The translations under genes and the position numbers were made by a program. The notes under the pieces are model-generated. The model worked only from the letters and a program-made list of their open reading frames with translations. It made no database searches and was not told where the DNA came from. Shown here piece by piece: positions 9,787 to 21,232 of a stretch of DNA of 64,000 nt. The stretch is from Hydrogenobacter sp. T-2 (GTDB lineage: Bacteria > Aquificota > Aquificia > Aquificales > Aquificaceae), in the NCBI RefSeq assembly GCF_033971325.1, contig NZ_CP117180.1, positions 1,608,472 to 1,672,471 of the forward strand. The letters run 5' to 3'. Each line of letters begins with the position of its first letter. Position 1 is the stretch's first letter.

Positions 9787-12601
<2,815 letters not shown>

Positions 12602-12634
12602 CTACAGGCAAGCTCTTGGGTTATATTTATTAGC

Positions 12635-13327
12635 ATGGGTTATGTTATCAACACCATAGAAGACCTTGAGAGGATACTCAGAGAAAATCCAGAGTGGCGT
12701 GAGAGAATAAGAAGTCTAATACTGGAAGAGGAACTAAGAAGGCTTCCTGCAAGGTTTGAAAGGTTTGTAGAAGAAGAGTTCAGACCACTGAAGGCGGACG
12801 TGGAGGTGCTGAAGGAAGATATGAAAGTGGTCAAGAGCGATGTGGAAGTGCTAAAGAGCGATGTGGAGATTCTCAAGAAAGACGTCGCTATCCTTAAGAT
12901 AGATGTGGCAAAGCTAAGAGGAGAAAGTTTTGAAAGAAAGGTTAGAGAAAACGCACCTGCCTTCCTTGGTAGAGTTATAAGAAGACTAAGACCTATAGAC
13001 AAGTTTACCCTTGCGGACATACTGGACGATGCTATAGATAGTGGTCTTATAGACGAAGACATGAAAGACTTTGCTCTAAAGGTTGACTTTGCTGGCAAAG
13101 GAAGGCTCAAGGAAACTGGAAAGGAGGTTCATGTAGCCCTTGAGGCAACTTTGACTCTTTATCCAGAGGATGTGGAAAAGGTCTTCAAGAGGGCTATGAT
13201 AATCTCAAAGGCGGTAGGACAAGAAACCATTCCTGTGGTAGTTTATCTAAACGCAAAGGAGGAAGCCCTTTCCCTCGCAGAAGAGATAGGCGTTTTGGCA
13301 GTAAAGACTGTGGCGGAAGAAGCCTAA
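12635..13327 (+). CDS. Coiled-coil protein, possible PD-(D/E)XK-like C-terminal domain
   Basis: A 230-aa soluble protein of unknown role. ATG at 12635 is preferred over earlier in-frame codons because the upstream codons lie in the alaS promoter area. Residues 30-90 form a coiled coil with clear heptads (VEVLKEDMKVVKSDVEVLKSDV and on), seven-residue units repeated about five times. The C-terminal half (FADKG-like VDFAGKGRLK, VHVALEATLTLY, IPVVVYL) looks like the restriction-endonuclease-like domain of the coiled-coil proteins common in thermophilic archaea and Aquificales (DUF3782-like). That domain call is tentative. It ends 4 bases inside the convergent acyl-CoA synthetase fusion. Confidence 0.6.
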   Translation: MGYVINTIEDLERILRENPEWRERIRSLILEEELRRLPARFERFVEEEFRPLKADVEVLKEDMKVVKSDVEVLKSDVEILKKDVAILKIDVAKLRGESFERKVRENAPAFLGRVIRRLRPIDKFTLADILDDAIDSGLIDEDMKDFALKVDFAGKGRLKETGKEVHVALEATLTLYPEDVEKVFKRAMIISKAVGQETIPVVVYLNAKEEALSLAEEIGVLAVKTVAEEA

Positions 13328-15807
13328 GAGAGTAGTCTTTCAATTTCCTTTCTTGTCTCTTCTACGATTTCTTCGTAGCTCTTTCCTTGAGGTTTTATAG
13401 GCTTTCCGAAGACCACCTCTATCTTTGCAGGTTTTGGAAACTTATCGTATAGAGACAGGGATTGGTAAGTCCCTTTTATAGCGGTAGGCACCACAGGAAC
13501 CTCAAGCTCCTTGCTAAGTATGGCAAAGCCCTTTCTAAAGGGTAGAAGTTTTCCATCCCTCGTCCTTGCTCCTTCTGGAAAGATAACCACTACCTTACCA
13601 AGCCTCAAAGCCCATGCGGTTTTTTGAAGAGACTCTTTTAGCCTTTTGTCCAAGTTAACCGTTATCACATGGGCAAGCCTGCCAAAAACTGCACTCAAAG
13701 GATTTCTAAAGTATTCTTCCGCTCCAAGGAAGTAGGTTTTGAGGGCTATATCTTGTGGCAGTGCACAAGCCAATACAAAACCATCTAAATAGCTGGCATG
13801 ATTTGGTGCAATTATAAAAGGTGGTTCAGGCAAGTTTTCAAGCCCATGAACCTCAAGGCGGTTGTATAGTTTAAAAAAGGTCTTGAGAATTAACCTGCCC
13901 GTGCTAAAGGCAAAAGTATACTCTTTTAACTGGTATGGCTTTCCTTTGAGGAGTATATCCTTCCAATGGACTTCTGAAAGCTCAAGTTTCTCCTTCCCTT
14001 CAGATACAAGCCTTACCACATCCTGCACCCTGGGATTGTTTATTAGGTCTTCTTCCCACAGGGAGACCCCAAAGGTAGATTCAAGAAAGCTCAGAAACTC
14101 CACCTTTCCTAAGGAGTCTAATCCAAGGTCAAGCTCAAGATGGTGGTATCCTTTTACTTCTCTTTGAGTTAGCCCTCGTAAAAAGGACCTTATAGTCTGA
14201 CCCTCTTGAGTGTTCATTATATGGTCTTCCTGTCCCTCTTTGCTATAGGATTCTGTGGACTGATATATCTGAGGAAGTAAAAACCTCCTTAGTTTTCCAA
14301 GTCTTGTCTTTGGAAGCTCTTCCTTCACCACCCTAAACCCTGTTATCCTTTTCCATTCTGGAAGTTTCTGGTTTACCCGGTCTATGACCTGCCAGCGGAC
14401 AAACTCCTCTATGTTAACAATACCCTCTTTCCTCAAAGTTTCAAAGTCTGGCAGGACAAGAGCCTTTACTGTTCCATCCACCTCAAGCACCGCTACTTCC
14501 CTTATAGCCCTTCCCTCTCTCATTATCAGAGCTTCCAGCTCTTCAGGGTTTACCTTCTTCCCACCAGAAAGCACAAGAATCTCTTTTTTTCTGCCTGTTA
14601 TGTATAGATAGCCCTCCTTGTCAAGGTATCCAAGGTCTCCAGTGAGAAGCCAACCGTCCTTGAAAGCCCTCTGTGTCTCCTCTGGTTTTTTGTAATAGCC
14701 CTGCATTACGTTCACACCGCGCACAAGCACCTCTCCCTCTTCGCTAATCTTTACATAAACCTCCTCTATTGGCAGTCCTACAGAGCCGAGTTTAGGCTTT
14801 TGAGGCGGATTAAAGGAGACTATTGGAGACGTTTCTGTAAGACCGTAGCCTTCAAGGATGGTAAAGCCAAGCCTGTTTAGGTCAAGGGCTATTTCAAGAG
14901 GAAGTTTTGCCCCTCCGCTTACCATGTATTTTATCTTCCCTCCCAAAGCTCTGTGAGCCTTCACAAAGACCAGCTTCCTGAGACCTCTTGTCATGTAGGG
15001 TGAGAGCATAAAGAGTAGCCTACCTATAGCGTTGGCTCTTAGACCTTCCATCATTCTTTGATGTAAGAGCTGATAAAGCCTTGGAACACCTACAAGGATT
15101 GTAATCTTGTGTTCTCTTAAGGCTTTGAGGAGTTCTTCTGAGCTTAGTTTTTCTATGAAGACCACCGTTGCACCAAGATACAAAGGCACAAGCAAAGTAA
15201 CCATAAGAGGATAGGAATGATGAAATGGCAAAAGGGCAAGAGTTCTGTCTTCTTTTCCTGCCACACCCACCTTCTCTATAGCCCTTATGTTAGAAAGCAG
15301 GTTCTTAAAGCTAAGCATAACACCCTTTGGCTGTCCAGTAGTGCCAGAGGTGTAAAGAATTAGGGCGGTTTCGCTCAAGCTCCTACTCATGGACTTTCCA
15401 TGAGGTTTTGGAAGTATCAGAGCATCAAAGTTGTAAAAAAGAGGCTCTATTCCAGACCTTTGAAGGGCTTTTTTGACAGAGCTTTCCGTTTGCTGTGAAC
15501 AAAAAACTACTGCAGGTTCTGTTTCTTTTAGGATGTATAGTATTTCGTCCACACTTGACATAAAGTCCACAGGAACTACCACCCCTCCCCTTTGCCACGC
15601 ACCGTAGAGGGCATAAACCCACTCAGGTCTGTTTTCGGAGCATACAAGAACCCTCTCACCGGGTAGGATATCCACAAGGGTTGCGAAGGAAGAGATATTT
15701 TCTATAAGCTCGCTGTAGCTTATGCTTTGTTTACCCTTCACAAGAGCGGTTTTGCGGTGGTCTTCCAACTCTGGAAGAATTACCCCCTCCTCCAGCAACA
15801 GCTTCAT
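13324..15807 (-). CDS. Fused acyl-CoA/ACP synthetase, carrier domain and PlsC acyltransferase
   Basis: An 827-aa three-part fusion. Residues 1-510: AMP-forming acyl-activating enzyme with the P-loop LILYTSGTTGQPKGV, GYGLTETSPIVSFN and TGDLGYLDKEGYLYITGR. Residues about 530-610: an acyl-carrier-like domain with the phosphopantetheine Ser in LDLGLDSLGKVEF. Residues about 620-827: 1-acylglycerol-3-phosphate acyltransferase with NHASYLDGF (NHx4D) and FPEGARTRDG. One protein could activate a fatty acid, hold it on its own carrier arm and transfer it to lysophospholipid, like Aas of E. coli with domains in another order and with an added carrier. The yajC stop lies just 9 bases upstream. Confidence 0.88.
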   Translation of the reverse strand: MKLLLEEGVILPELEDHRKTALVKGKQSISYSELIENISSFATLVDILPGERVLVCSENRPEWVYALYGAWQRGGVVVPVDFMSSVDEILYILKETEPAVVFCSQQTESSVKKALQRSGIEPLFYNFDALILPKPHGKSMSRSLSETALILYTSGTTGQPKGVMLSFKNLLSNIRAIEKVGVAGKEDRTLALLPFHHSYPLMVTLLVPLYLGATVVFIEKLSSEELLKALREHKITILVGVPRLYQLLHQRMMEGLRANAIGRLLFMLSPYMTRGLRKLVFVKAHRALGGKIKYMVSGGAKLPLEIALDLNRLGFTILEGYGLTETSPIVSFNPPQKPKLGSVGLPIEEVYVKISEEGEVLVRGVNVMQGYYKKPEETQRAFKDGWLLTGDLGYLDKEGYLYITGRKKEILVLSGGKKVNPEELEALIMREGRAIREVAVLEVDGTVKALVLPDFETLRKEGIVNIEEFVRWQVIDRVNQKLPEWKRITGFRVVKEELPKTRLGKLRRFLLPQIYQSTESYSKEGQEDHIMNTQEGQTIRSFLRGLTQREVKGYHHLELDLGLDSLGKVEFLSFLESTFGVSLWEEDLINNPRVQDVVRLVSEGKEKLELSEVHWKDILLKGKPYQLKEYTFAFSTGRLILKTFFKLYNRLEVHGLENLPEPPFIIAPNHASYLDGFVLACALPQDIALKTYFLGAEEYFRNPLSAVFGRLAHVITVNLDKRLKESLQKTAWALRLGKVVVIFPEGARTRDGKLLPFRKGFAILSKELEVPVVPTAIKGTYQSLSLYDKFPKPAKIEVVFGKPIKPQGKSYEEIVEETRKEIERLLS

Positions 15808-15816
15808 AGAAAAAAT

Positions 15817-16158
15817 TTATTCTTCCTTCTCTCTTTCTTCTTTCTTGTAGCCTGGCTGGTAGTGAGATATGGCTTCCTTTGTGAAGGTTATCCTTGTGTT
15901 GGCATCCACCTTAAGAGTTATTGTATCGTCCCCTATCTCCACCACCGTGCCCCATATACCGCCTGTGGTTACAACCCTATCACCCTTTTTGAGGTTTGCC
16001 AAAAATTCTTGATGCCTTTTCCTTGCCTTGCTCTGCGGTCTTATGAGGAGAAAGTAAAAAAGAGCAAAAAGGGCTATAAAGAATATAAGTTGGAAAAGGA
16101 GTGCTCCTACTGGGCTTGAACCGTGTCCTGTTTGCTGTGCAAAGGCTATGTCTATCAT
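15817..16158 (-). CDS. yajC: Preprotein translocase subunit YajC
   Basis: A small inner-membrane accessory protein of the SecDF-YajC complex. The 113-aa protein has one hydrophobic segment (FQLIFFIALFALFYFLLIRPQ, residues about 23-43) followed by the family hallmark RPQxKxxKxHQEFL, and the cytosolic KKGDRVVTTGGIWGTVVEI. secD and secF are not in the window. An ATG only 10 bases from the LytM gene suggests a shared minus-strand transcript. Confidence 0.93.
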   Translation of the reverse strand: MIDIAFAQQTGHGSSPVGALLFQLIFFIALFALFYFLLIRPQSKARKRHQEFLANLKKGDRVVTTGGIWGTVVEIGDDTITLKVDANTRITFTKEAISHYQPGYKKEEREKEE

Positions 16159-16167
16159 AATAGTTTA

Positions 16168-16728
16168 TTATATCATAAGCTCAAAGTTTACTGGTCTTCC
16201 CTCTTGGTCTCTAACCTCAAAGAGGATACCGCAACTATCCCCAGAGTTCCCTACCCTACCCAAAGGCTGTCCCCTTTTTACCGTCTCTCCTCTCTTTACC
16301 AGCGAACCGCCTGCCCTTGCATACACATACACATAGCCATCTCCTGAGTCTACCATAACCACCCAACCCATATTCCTTATGTCATCCCCAGCATACAAAA
16401 CTCTACCGTTGCTCACAGACCTAAAAAACTCATCGCAGGAAGTGGTAATAAAATATCCTCTTTCGGTGCGTGCAATTTTACCCCTCACAGGCATAGCAAC
16501 TCTGAGAGTTCCTCCTTGAGGTTTCAAAGGCTGTGGGCTTTGTGCTTCTTTTGGAGTTTCTCCTTGAGGTTTTGTAGTAGGCTCTCCCCTTTGCTGAGTA
16601 GTTGGCTTTGTTTCTTGAGGACTTTGTGTCTTTCTAACCTCCCTTTGAGGACTTTTGTCCCTTATCTCAATCTGCACTATGCCACAGGCACTAAGGAATG
16701 TAAGTAAGAGAAAGACTATAGGCTTCAT
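16168..16728 (-). CDS. LytM/M23-like envelope lipoprotein with degenerate metal site
   Basis: A 186-aa protein with a signal peptide and lipobox LSAC (Cys15), a Pro/Gln/Thr-rich linker (residues 20-70), and a C-terminal LytM fold (NGRVLYAGDD, WVVMVDSGDGYVYVYA, GQPLGRVGNSGD, LFEVRDQEGRPVN). The zinc ligands of active M23 peptidases are gone: the last HxH is replaced around ILFEVR and the H/D pair is not visible. It therefore resembles the EnvC/NlpD type that activates amidases rather than cutting peptidoglycan. A paralogue with LysM domains lies at 25.9 kb. It overlaps nnr by 38 bases. Confidence 0.8.
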   Translation of the reverse strand: MKPIVFLLLTFLSACGIVQIEIRDKSPQREVRKTQSPQETKPTTQQRGEPTTKPQGETPKEAQSPQPLKPQGGTLRVAMPVRGKIARTERGYFITTSCDEFFRSVSNGRVLYAGDDIRNMGWVVMVDSGDGYVYVYARAGGSLVKRGETVKRGQPLGRVGNSGDSCGILFEVRDQEGRPVNFELMI

Positions 16729-18214
16729 TCTCTATTAGATTATAGGCACTTGGAAGCTCTTCCACAAGGTCAAGGGCTCTTAGACTTTCTCTGTGTCTCT
16801 TGCTTTCCGCTATCTCACCTGCAAGACCGTGCAAGAAAACACCCAACTTCAAAGCTTCCTCTGTTGGTATACCTCTTCCAAGAAACGTGGTAAGGACGCC
16901 TGCAAGCACATCACCCACACCACCCTTTGCCATGGCAGGCGTGCCTCTTGTGGAAAGGAAAACTCTACCCTCTGGAGTAGCTATAACAGTCCTTGAGGAC
17001 TTAAGAACCAGATAGCAGGCATACTTTACCGCAAACTCTTGAGCCACCTCTAAGAAGTTTTCCAAGATGTGGTTTTTTTCAAGACCTGTTAACCTTTGGA
17101 ACTCACCCACATGCGGAGTAAGCACCGTTGTGCCTTCTCTTTCTTTCAAGACTTCTACTCCCAAGTCCGCAAGGTTGTTTAGAGCATCCGCATCCAAAAG
17201 CAAAGGCTTTTTAACATGCAAGAGGAGCTCCTTTATTATCTGTCGTCCCTCCTCATACCTATCCATACCCATACCTAAGCCAATGGCAGAAAACCTCTCT
17301 TGAATTTCTAAAACCTGCTTTATAGCCTCAAGGGAAAGCCTCTTTTGACCCTTTAGAGGAATGCTCATCTCTTCCACAAGGCTTGTTTCAAAGATGTGGT
17401 TTAGACCCTCTGGCACGCCCACGCTCACAAGCCCAGCACCCGCCCTTGTGGAGGCTTTGGCACTCATAATAACCGCACCCGTCTTTCCTACGCTCCCACC
17501 CACCAAAAGCACATGACCCATAAGCCCCTTGTGAGCGTTTGCAGGTCTATTAGGCACTTTTACCCTTGTGAGTAGCTCTGTTTTTATGTCCTGTGCAAGC
17601 CACTGAGGTATGCCAATATTTGCCACATATAGCTTTCCACAGCGTAGGCTAACAGGATGCAAAAGATGACAAGGCTTTGGAAATTGAAAGGTTATGGTAA
17701 TAGTTCCTCTCACTGATGGCTCGTATTCCTTTGGACTATCCGCAGAAAGCCCAGAGGGAATGTCTACGCAAACCACAGGAAGCCCGCTCTTGTTTATAAG
17801 CTCTATCCACCTTATGGCTTCACCCCTAACGGGAGGCTCAAAGCCCGTGCCAAAGAGAGCATCCACCACAAGGTCAAATTCAGAAAAGCTAACCTCCCTT
17901 GCTGGCTCAAGCCCAAGCCTTCTCAAAATCTCAAGTTGAAGCCTTGCATCCCCCTTTAGGTCTTCACCAAGTGCAAGCACATAAGAAACCCTATAGCCCA
18001 GCAGATGCAAATGCCTCGCTACCACAAGCCCATCGCCCCCATTGTTTCCCTTGCCTGCAACCACCAAAACCCTCTTGGCACTTGGAAACTCCCTTCTTAT
18101 GACCTCCACCACCGAAAGCCCCGCCTTTTCCATAAGCAAGAGAGAGGGAATACCCAGCTCCTCTATAGCCCTTCTGTCTATCTCCTGCATCTGCTTGGCT
18201 TTGACTATTTTCAT
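16691..18214 (-). CDS. nnr: Bifunctional NAD(P)H-hydrate epimerase/dehydratase
   Basis: Repairs heat-damaged nicotinamide cofactors: the N-terminal YjeF domain (residues 1-210; GKGNNGGDGLVVARHL, DALFGTGF, VVCVDIPSGLS) epimerises NAD(P)HX and the C-terminal ADP-dependent dehydratase (residues 225-500; GHVLLVGGSVGKTGA, GMGMDRYEEG, LTPHVGEFQRL, GTPAMAKGGVGDVLAG) restores NAD(P)H. The 507-aa length is standard. Such damage is heat-driven, so the gene fits a thermophile. Confidence 0.95.
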   Translation of the reverse strand: MKIVKAKQMQEIDRRAIEELGIPSLLLMEKAGLSVVEVIRREFPSAKRVLVVAGKGNNGGDGLVVARHLHLLGYRVSYVLALGEDLKGDARLQLEILRRLGLEPAREVSFSEFDLVVDALFGTGFEPPVRGEAIRWIELINKSGLPVVCVDIPSGLSADSPKEYEPSVRGTITITFQFPKPCHLLHPVSLRCGKLYVANIGIPQWLAQDIKTELLTRVKVPNRPANAHKGLMGHVLLVGGSVGKTGAVIMSAKASTRAGAGLVSVGVPEGLNHIFETSLVEEMSIPLKGQKRLSLEAIKQVLEIQERFSAIGLGMGMDRYEEGRQIIKELLLHVKKPLLLDADALNNLADLGVEVLKEREGTTVLTPHVGEFQRLTGLEKNHILENFLEVAQEFAVKYACYLVLKSSRTVIATPEGRVFLSTRGTPAMAKGGVGDVLAGVLTTFLGRGIPTEEALKLGVFLHGLAGEIAESKRHRESLRALDLVEELPSAYNLIENEAYSLSLTYIP

Positions 18215-19284
18215 TTCCTTTTCTGTGAACCCTTCTTGGGAGCTTGCTCTTGCTGTTGAGGAGTTTCTTCTTGCTTTTGAGAATCCTTAGCCTCAGCCAC
18301 AAGCCTTTTAACACCGTCCCAGCTTTTTGCCTCCTCTACCGCCTTTAAAAGCTCACTGTCCCCTTTAGAAATCTCCTCAATGTAAGCCCTAAGCTCAGGT
18401 CTAATTAGCAAAATGGCAGATATGTATTCTATAGCATTAGAATTGTTATATCCCATTCTCTTACCAAGCTCATAAGCCATGTAAGCATACTCAAGAGATT
18501 TTTTGTAGTCTCTCATATCAAAGTAGAGGTAGGTAAAGTAATTGTATCCCACAAATTCCCAATAGCTATCTCCCACTCTTTTAACCCTCTCCAAGCCCTC
18601 AGAAAGCAATTCCTCTGCAAGTTTGTAGTTTTTCATTTTCCTATAAATATTCCCAAGGTTTAGCATCCTTCTACCAGCACCATGAAAGTCTCCGCTCTTT
18701 TCCGCAAGCTCTATTGCCTGTTTTAAATACCTCTCCGCATTTTTGTAGTCTCCAAGTTTGTCATAGACAATTCCTATGTTATTCAAGGTTGGAGCTTTTT
18801 CTCTTGGGTCATCCTTTAGGTTCAAAGACCTCATATAGTATTCAAGGGCTTTTTGGTAGTCGCCTTTGTTCTCGTATATAAGAGCTATGTTATTGAGTGC
18901 TATTGCCTCTCCCCTTCTATCCCCCATCTTTCTTGAAAGGCTCAAGTGTCTCATATGATACATAAGAGCAGTGTCAAGGTCTCCAAGTCTACTGTAAACC
19001 AGCCCCAAGCGGTTGTAAGCGGTTGAAAGCTCTTCGTCGTTCCTTGCCAGTCTTTCCAAAGCCTGTGCATGCTCCAGAGATTTCTGAAAGTCTCCAACTT
19101 CGTAGTAAGCCCTTGTCAAGCACAAGTGAGCCCAGTAGCTATTGGGATTTCTTCTGATTAGCTCCTGTCCTACTTGCACTGCCCTTGAGTAGTCTCCGGC
19201 ATTTACAAGGCTTCTACATAGCTCTTCGTTAATGGCAAAGGCACTGCTCCACACAAAAAGCAAGGCAAAAAGCAGTTTTTTCAT
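18211..19284 (-). CDS. Exported TPR-repeat protein
   Basis: The start at 19284 puts a signal peptide (MKKLLFALLFVWSSAFA) first and an AAGGAAG ribosome binding site before it; the longer frame to 19311 would bury both. About seven tetratricopeptide repeats of 34-40 residues follow (A.NNIALIYENKGDYQKALEYY is typical), then a charged Gln/Lys-rich tail. TPRs make protein contacts; no enzymatic domain is seen. Location is probably periplasmic. The stop overlaps the nnr start by four bases. Confidence 0.82.
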   Translation of the reverse strand: MKKLLFALLFVWSSAFAINEELCRSLVNAGDYSRAVQVGQELIRRNPNSYWAHLCLTRAYYEVGDFQKSLEHAQALERLARNDEELSTAYNRLGLVYSRLGDLDTALMYHMRHLSLSRKMGDRRGEAIALNNIALIYENKGDYQKALEYYMRSLNLKDDPREKAPTLNNIGIVYDKLGDYKNAERYLKQAIELAEKSGDFHGAGRRMLNLGNIYRKMKNYKLAEELLSEGLERVKRVGDSYWEFVGYNYFTYLYFDMRDYKKSLEYAYMAYELGKRMGYNNSNAIEYISAILLIRPELRAYIEEISKGDSELLKAVEEAKSWDGVKRLVAEAKDSQKQEETPQQQEQAPKKGSQKRK

Positions 19285-19297
19285 GGCTTGACTTCCT

Positions 19298-19999
19298 TTA
19301 TAAAGTTTCACCTAAAAATGTTAATACAAAAGGATTTTCCCTAAGACTTATATCCTTCTCAATAGCCTTCCTGAGAACCTCTTTGTCCTTTTCCTCAAAA
19401 GTTTTTAGCACCTTTGCATGGCTACCTATTGGAAAATATTCATCAAAGGCATTGTAAATATCCAAAAAGAACCTTGCTCTGTCTCCACTTTCCAACCTTT
19501 CAACAAAAGGAACAATCAAATCATCAATCCTAAAATCTTCATAATAGCCATCCGCTACTTCTTTACAGAAATCCACAAGAGACTTCCATACACTATCCTT
19601 GTCAGTATTTTGCACTATATACAGCCACTCATCCTCATCAAAACTCAAAAATCCAGTGTTTTCAAGCTCCCTCAAAAGGTTTTTCATAAAAGTCTTAAGG
19701 TTTGGTTCTTTTCGCCTCTTTCCCTCCCCTTTATGCAACAAAAGAGCAACCGCATGCTTACAAAACTCCCCATAAGGACAAGTGCAGTTTGTATATAAAT
19801 CACCATCCAAGTAAACCACTTCCACGCTGTAAAGCTCATTACCATAAACCTCACCATAAAGGTAGTTAGGATTTAAAAACTCCTTATTTACCACCAGCCC
19901 CTGTTTTGCATAGTTAATTCCCCTCTTTACCACACGCTCATCAAAATACTCCTCAATTAACTCTAAAAGCTCCTCCTCTTTTATATCCTTAAGAGACAT
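19298..19999 (-). CDS. SWIM zinc-finger protein
   Basis: A 233-aa cytosolic protein with a SWIM motif, CTCPYGEFCKHAVALLL (CxCx6CxH, residues about 73-89), a zinc-binding module thought to contact DNA or protein. The rest is acidic and helical with no domain I recognise. It overlaps the downstream end of the next minus-strand gene by 11 bases. SWIM proteins are often found with SWI2/SNF2 helicases, but none is here. Confidence 0.75.
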   Translation of the reverse strand: MSLKDIKEEELLELIEEYFDERVVKRGINYAKQGLVVNKEFLNPNYLYGEVYGNELYSVEVVYLDGDLYTNCTCPYGEFCKHAVALLLHKGEGKRRKEPNLKTFMKNLLRELENTGFLSFDEDEWLYIVQNTDKDSVWKSLVDFCKEVADGYYEDFRIDDLIVPFVERLESGDRARFFLDIYNAFDEYFPIGSHAKVLKTFEEKDKEVLRKAIEKDISLRENPFVLTFLGETL

Positions 20000-20558
20000 A
20001 GCCCGCCCAATAGTATACTATAAGCCTCTTTTGGGTTTTGAGGTCTCTTTTTTTGAAAACCTCTTGGTCGCTCTGGTCTGCCCTTTTGGAAAGTGGCACA
20101 TGCTCGTAGATGAGAATTGTTTCAAAAAAGCGGTCTGTAAGAGTTATTCTCAATTCTCCAAAATCCCATTCTATATTTTCATCTATTCCTCTACTTACTT
20201 GTGTTGGATCCCCATATTTTAGCTTTAGATGTTTATACAGCACTTCAAAATCACCACTATACATATTAAATGGAAAAATGTAGTCTATCTTAAAGAGCTT
20301 GCCTTCAAAAAACCAAAAGGTAGCACTTTGCAAGCCGTCCACAGGCAAGCCTTTTACCCCTACCCCCTCAATATTAGGGCTTACTATATCACCCTTTATT
20401 ATCCTATAGCCACTATCCACAACCCTTCCACCCTCTTTTTTTATCACTTGCAGGGTCTCTTCCTTTGTAGACACTCCCAGCTTTAAGCCAAAGGGCTCTG
20501 GCGTATTCTGAGCCATCACAAGGCTAACAAAAGCCAAAAGCAAAAGGAGAAACTTCAT
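19989..20558 (-). CDS. Hypothetical exported protein
   Basis: A 189-aa protein with a clear signal peptide (MKFLLLLLAFVSLVMA) and a mature part beginning NTPEPFGLKLGVSTKEE, a pattern seen in small periplasmic proteins that compare substrate-like repeats, but I cannot name a family. It contains GDPTQVSRGIDENIEWDFG, a motif like those of TIGR-type exported proteins with a Lys-Tyr-Gly-x-Pro element (LKLKYGDPT). Its start has a GGAGG site. Function unknown. Confidence 0.65.
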   Translation of the reverse strand: MKFLLLLLAFVSLVMAQNTPEPFGLKLGVSTKEETLQVIKKEGGRVVDSGYRIIKGDIVSPNIEGVGVKGLPVDGLQSATFWFFEGKLFKIDYIFPFNMYSGDFEVLYKHLKLKYGDPTQVSRGIDENIEWDFGELRITLTDRFFETILIYEHVPLSKRADQSDQEVFKKRDLKTQKRLIVYYWAGYVS

Positions 20559-20621
20559 AGCCTACCTCCTGTGAGTTTCTACAAAGAATATTAAACCCTC
20601 CATTAGGCTAAATTTCTGACA

Positions 20622-21194
20622 CTACTCCCTCCACCTTCTGTATAGGTTATGCTCTATCCTCAGACTATCAAGCACTTTACCCACCACAAAGTCTACAAGC
20701 TCTTGCAGGCTTTTGGGTCTGTGATAAAAACCCGGGCTTGCGGGCATGACTATTGCACCTGCTTGTGAAACTTCAAGCATGTTTTTAAGATGAATCAAAG
20801 AGTAGGGTGCTTCTCTTACCAACAAAACAAGAGGAACTCTTTCCTTTAGTGCAACTTCGCATACTCTGTGGATAAGGTTTTGGTTAGTCCCACAGGCTAC
20901 ATGAGAGAGGGTGCTCATGGAGCAGGGTGCTACCACCACACCCCTATAAAAGATAAGCCTTGAGCCACTGGCTACTGGATTGGCTATGTCCTTTTCTGGA
21001 ATGAGCCTTACCTTTGGAAACTCCCTGAGTATCTCTGCCTTGGTTAGGTCAAGCTCTTGCTTTAGAACCACCCAGCCAGAAGAGGAGACTATAAGGTCTA
21101 TCTCAAAGTCCATTGAACTTAGAACCTGTAAGAGCCTATAGCCATATATGGCACCGCTTGCTCCTGTAATGCATACTACTATCTTGTTTGACAT
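20622..21194 (-). CDS. ubiX: Flavin prenyltransferase UbiX
   Basis: Makes the prenylated FMN cofactor used by UbiD-type decarboxylases. The 190-aa protein opens with VCITGASGAIYGYRLLQVL and contains PCSMSTLSHVACGTNQNLIHR and LLVREAPYSLIHLKNM, all family signatures. No ubiD lies next to it. Its start is 38 bases from the divergent accC start, so both promoters share a very small space. Confidence 0.93.
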   Translation of the reverse strand: MSNKIVVCITGASGAIYGYRLLQVLSSMDFEIDLIVSSSGWVVLKQELDLTKAEILREFPKVRLIPEKDIANPVASGSRLIFYRGVVVAPCSMSTLSHVACGTNQNLIHRVCEVALKERVPLVLLVREAPYSLIHLKNMLEVSQAGAIVMPASPGFYHRPKSLQELVDFVVGKVLDSLRIEHNLYRRWRE

Positions 21195-21232
21195 GTGAAA
21201 ATTGTATAGCCTTTGTGTGTAAAATAGTCTTG

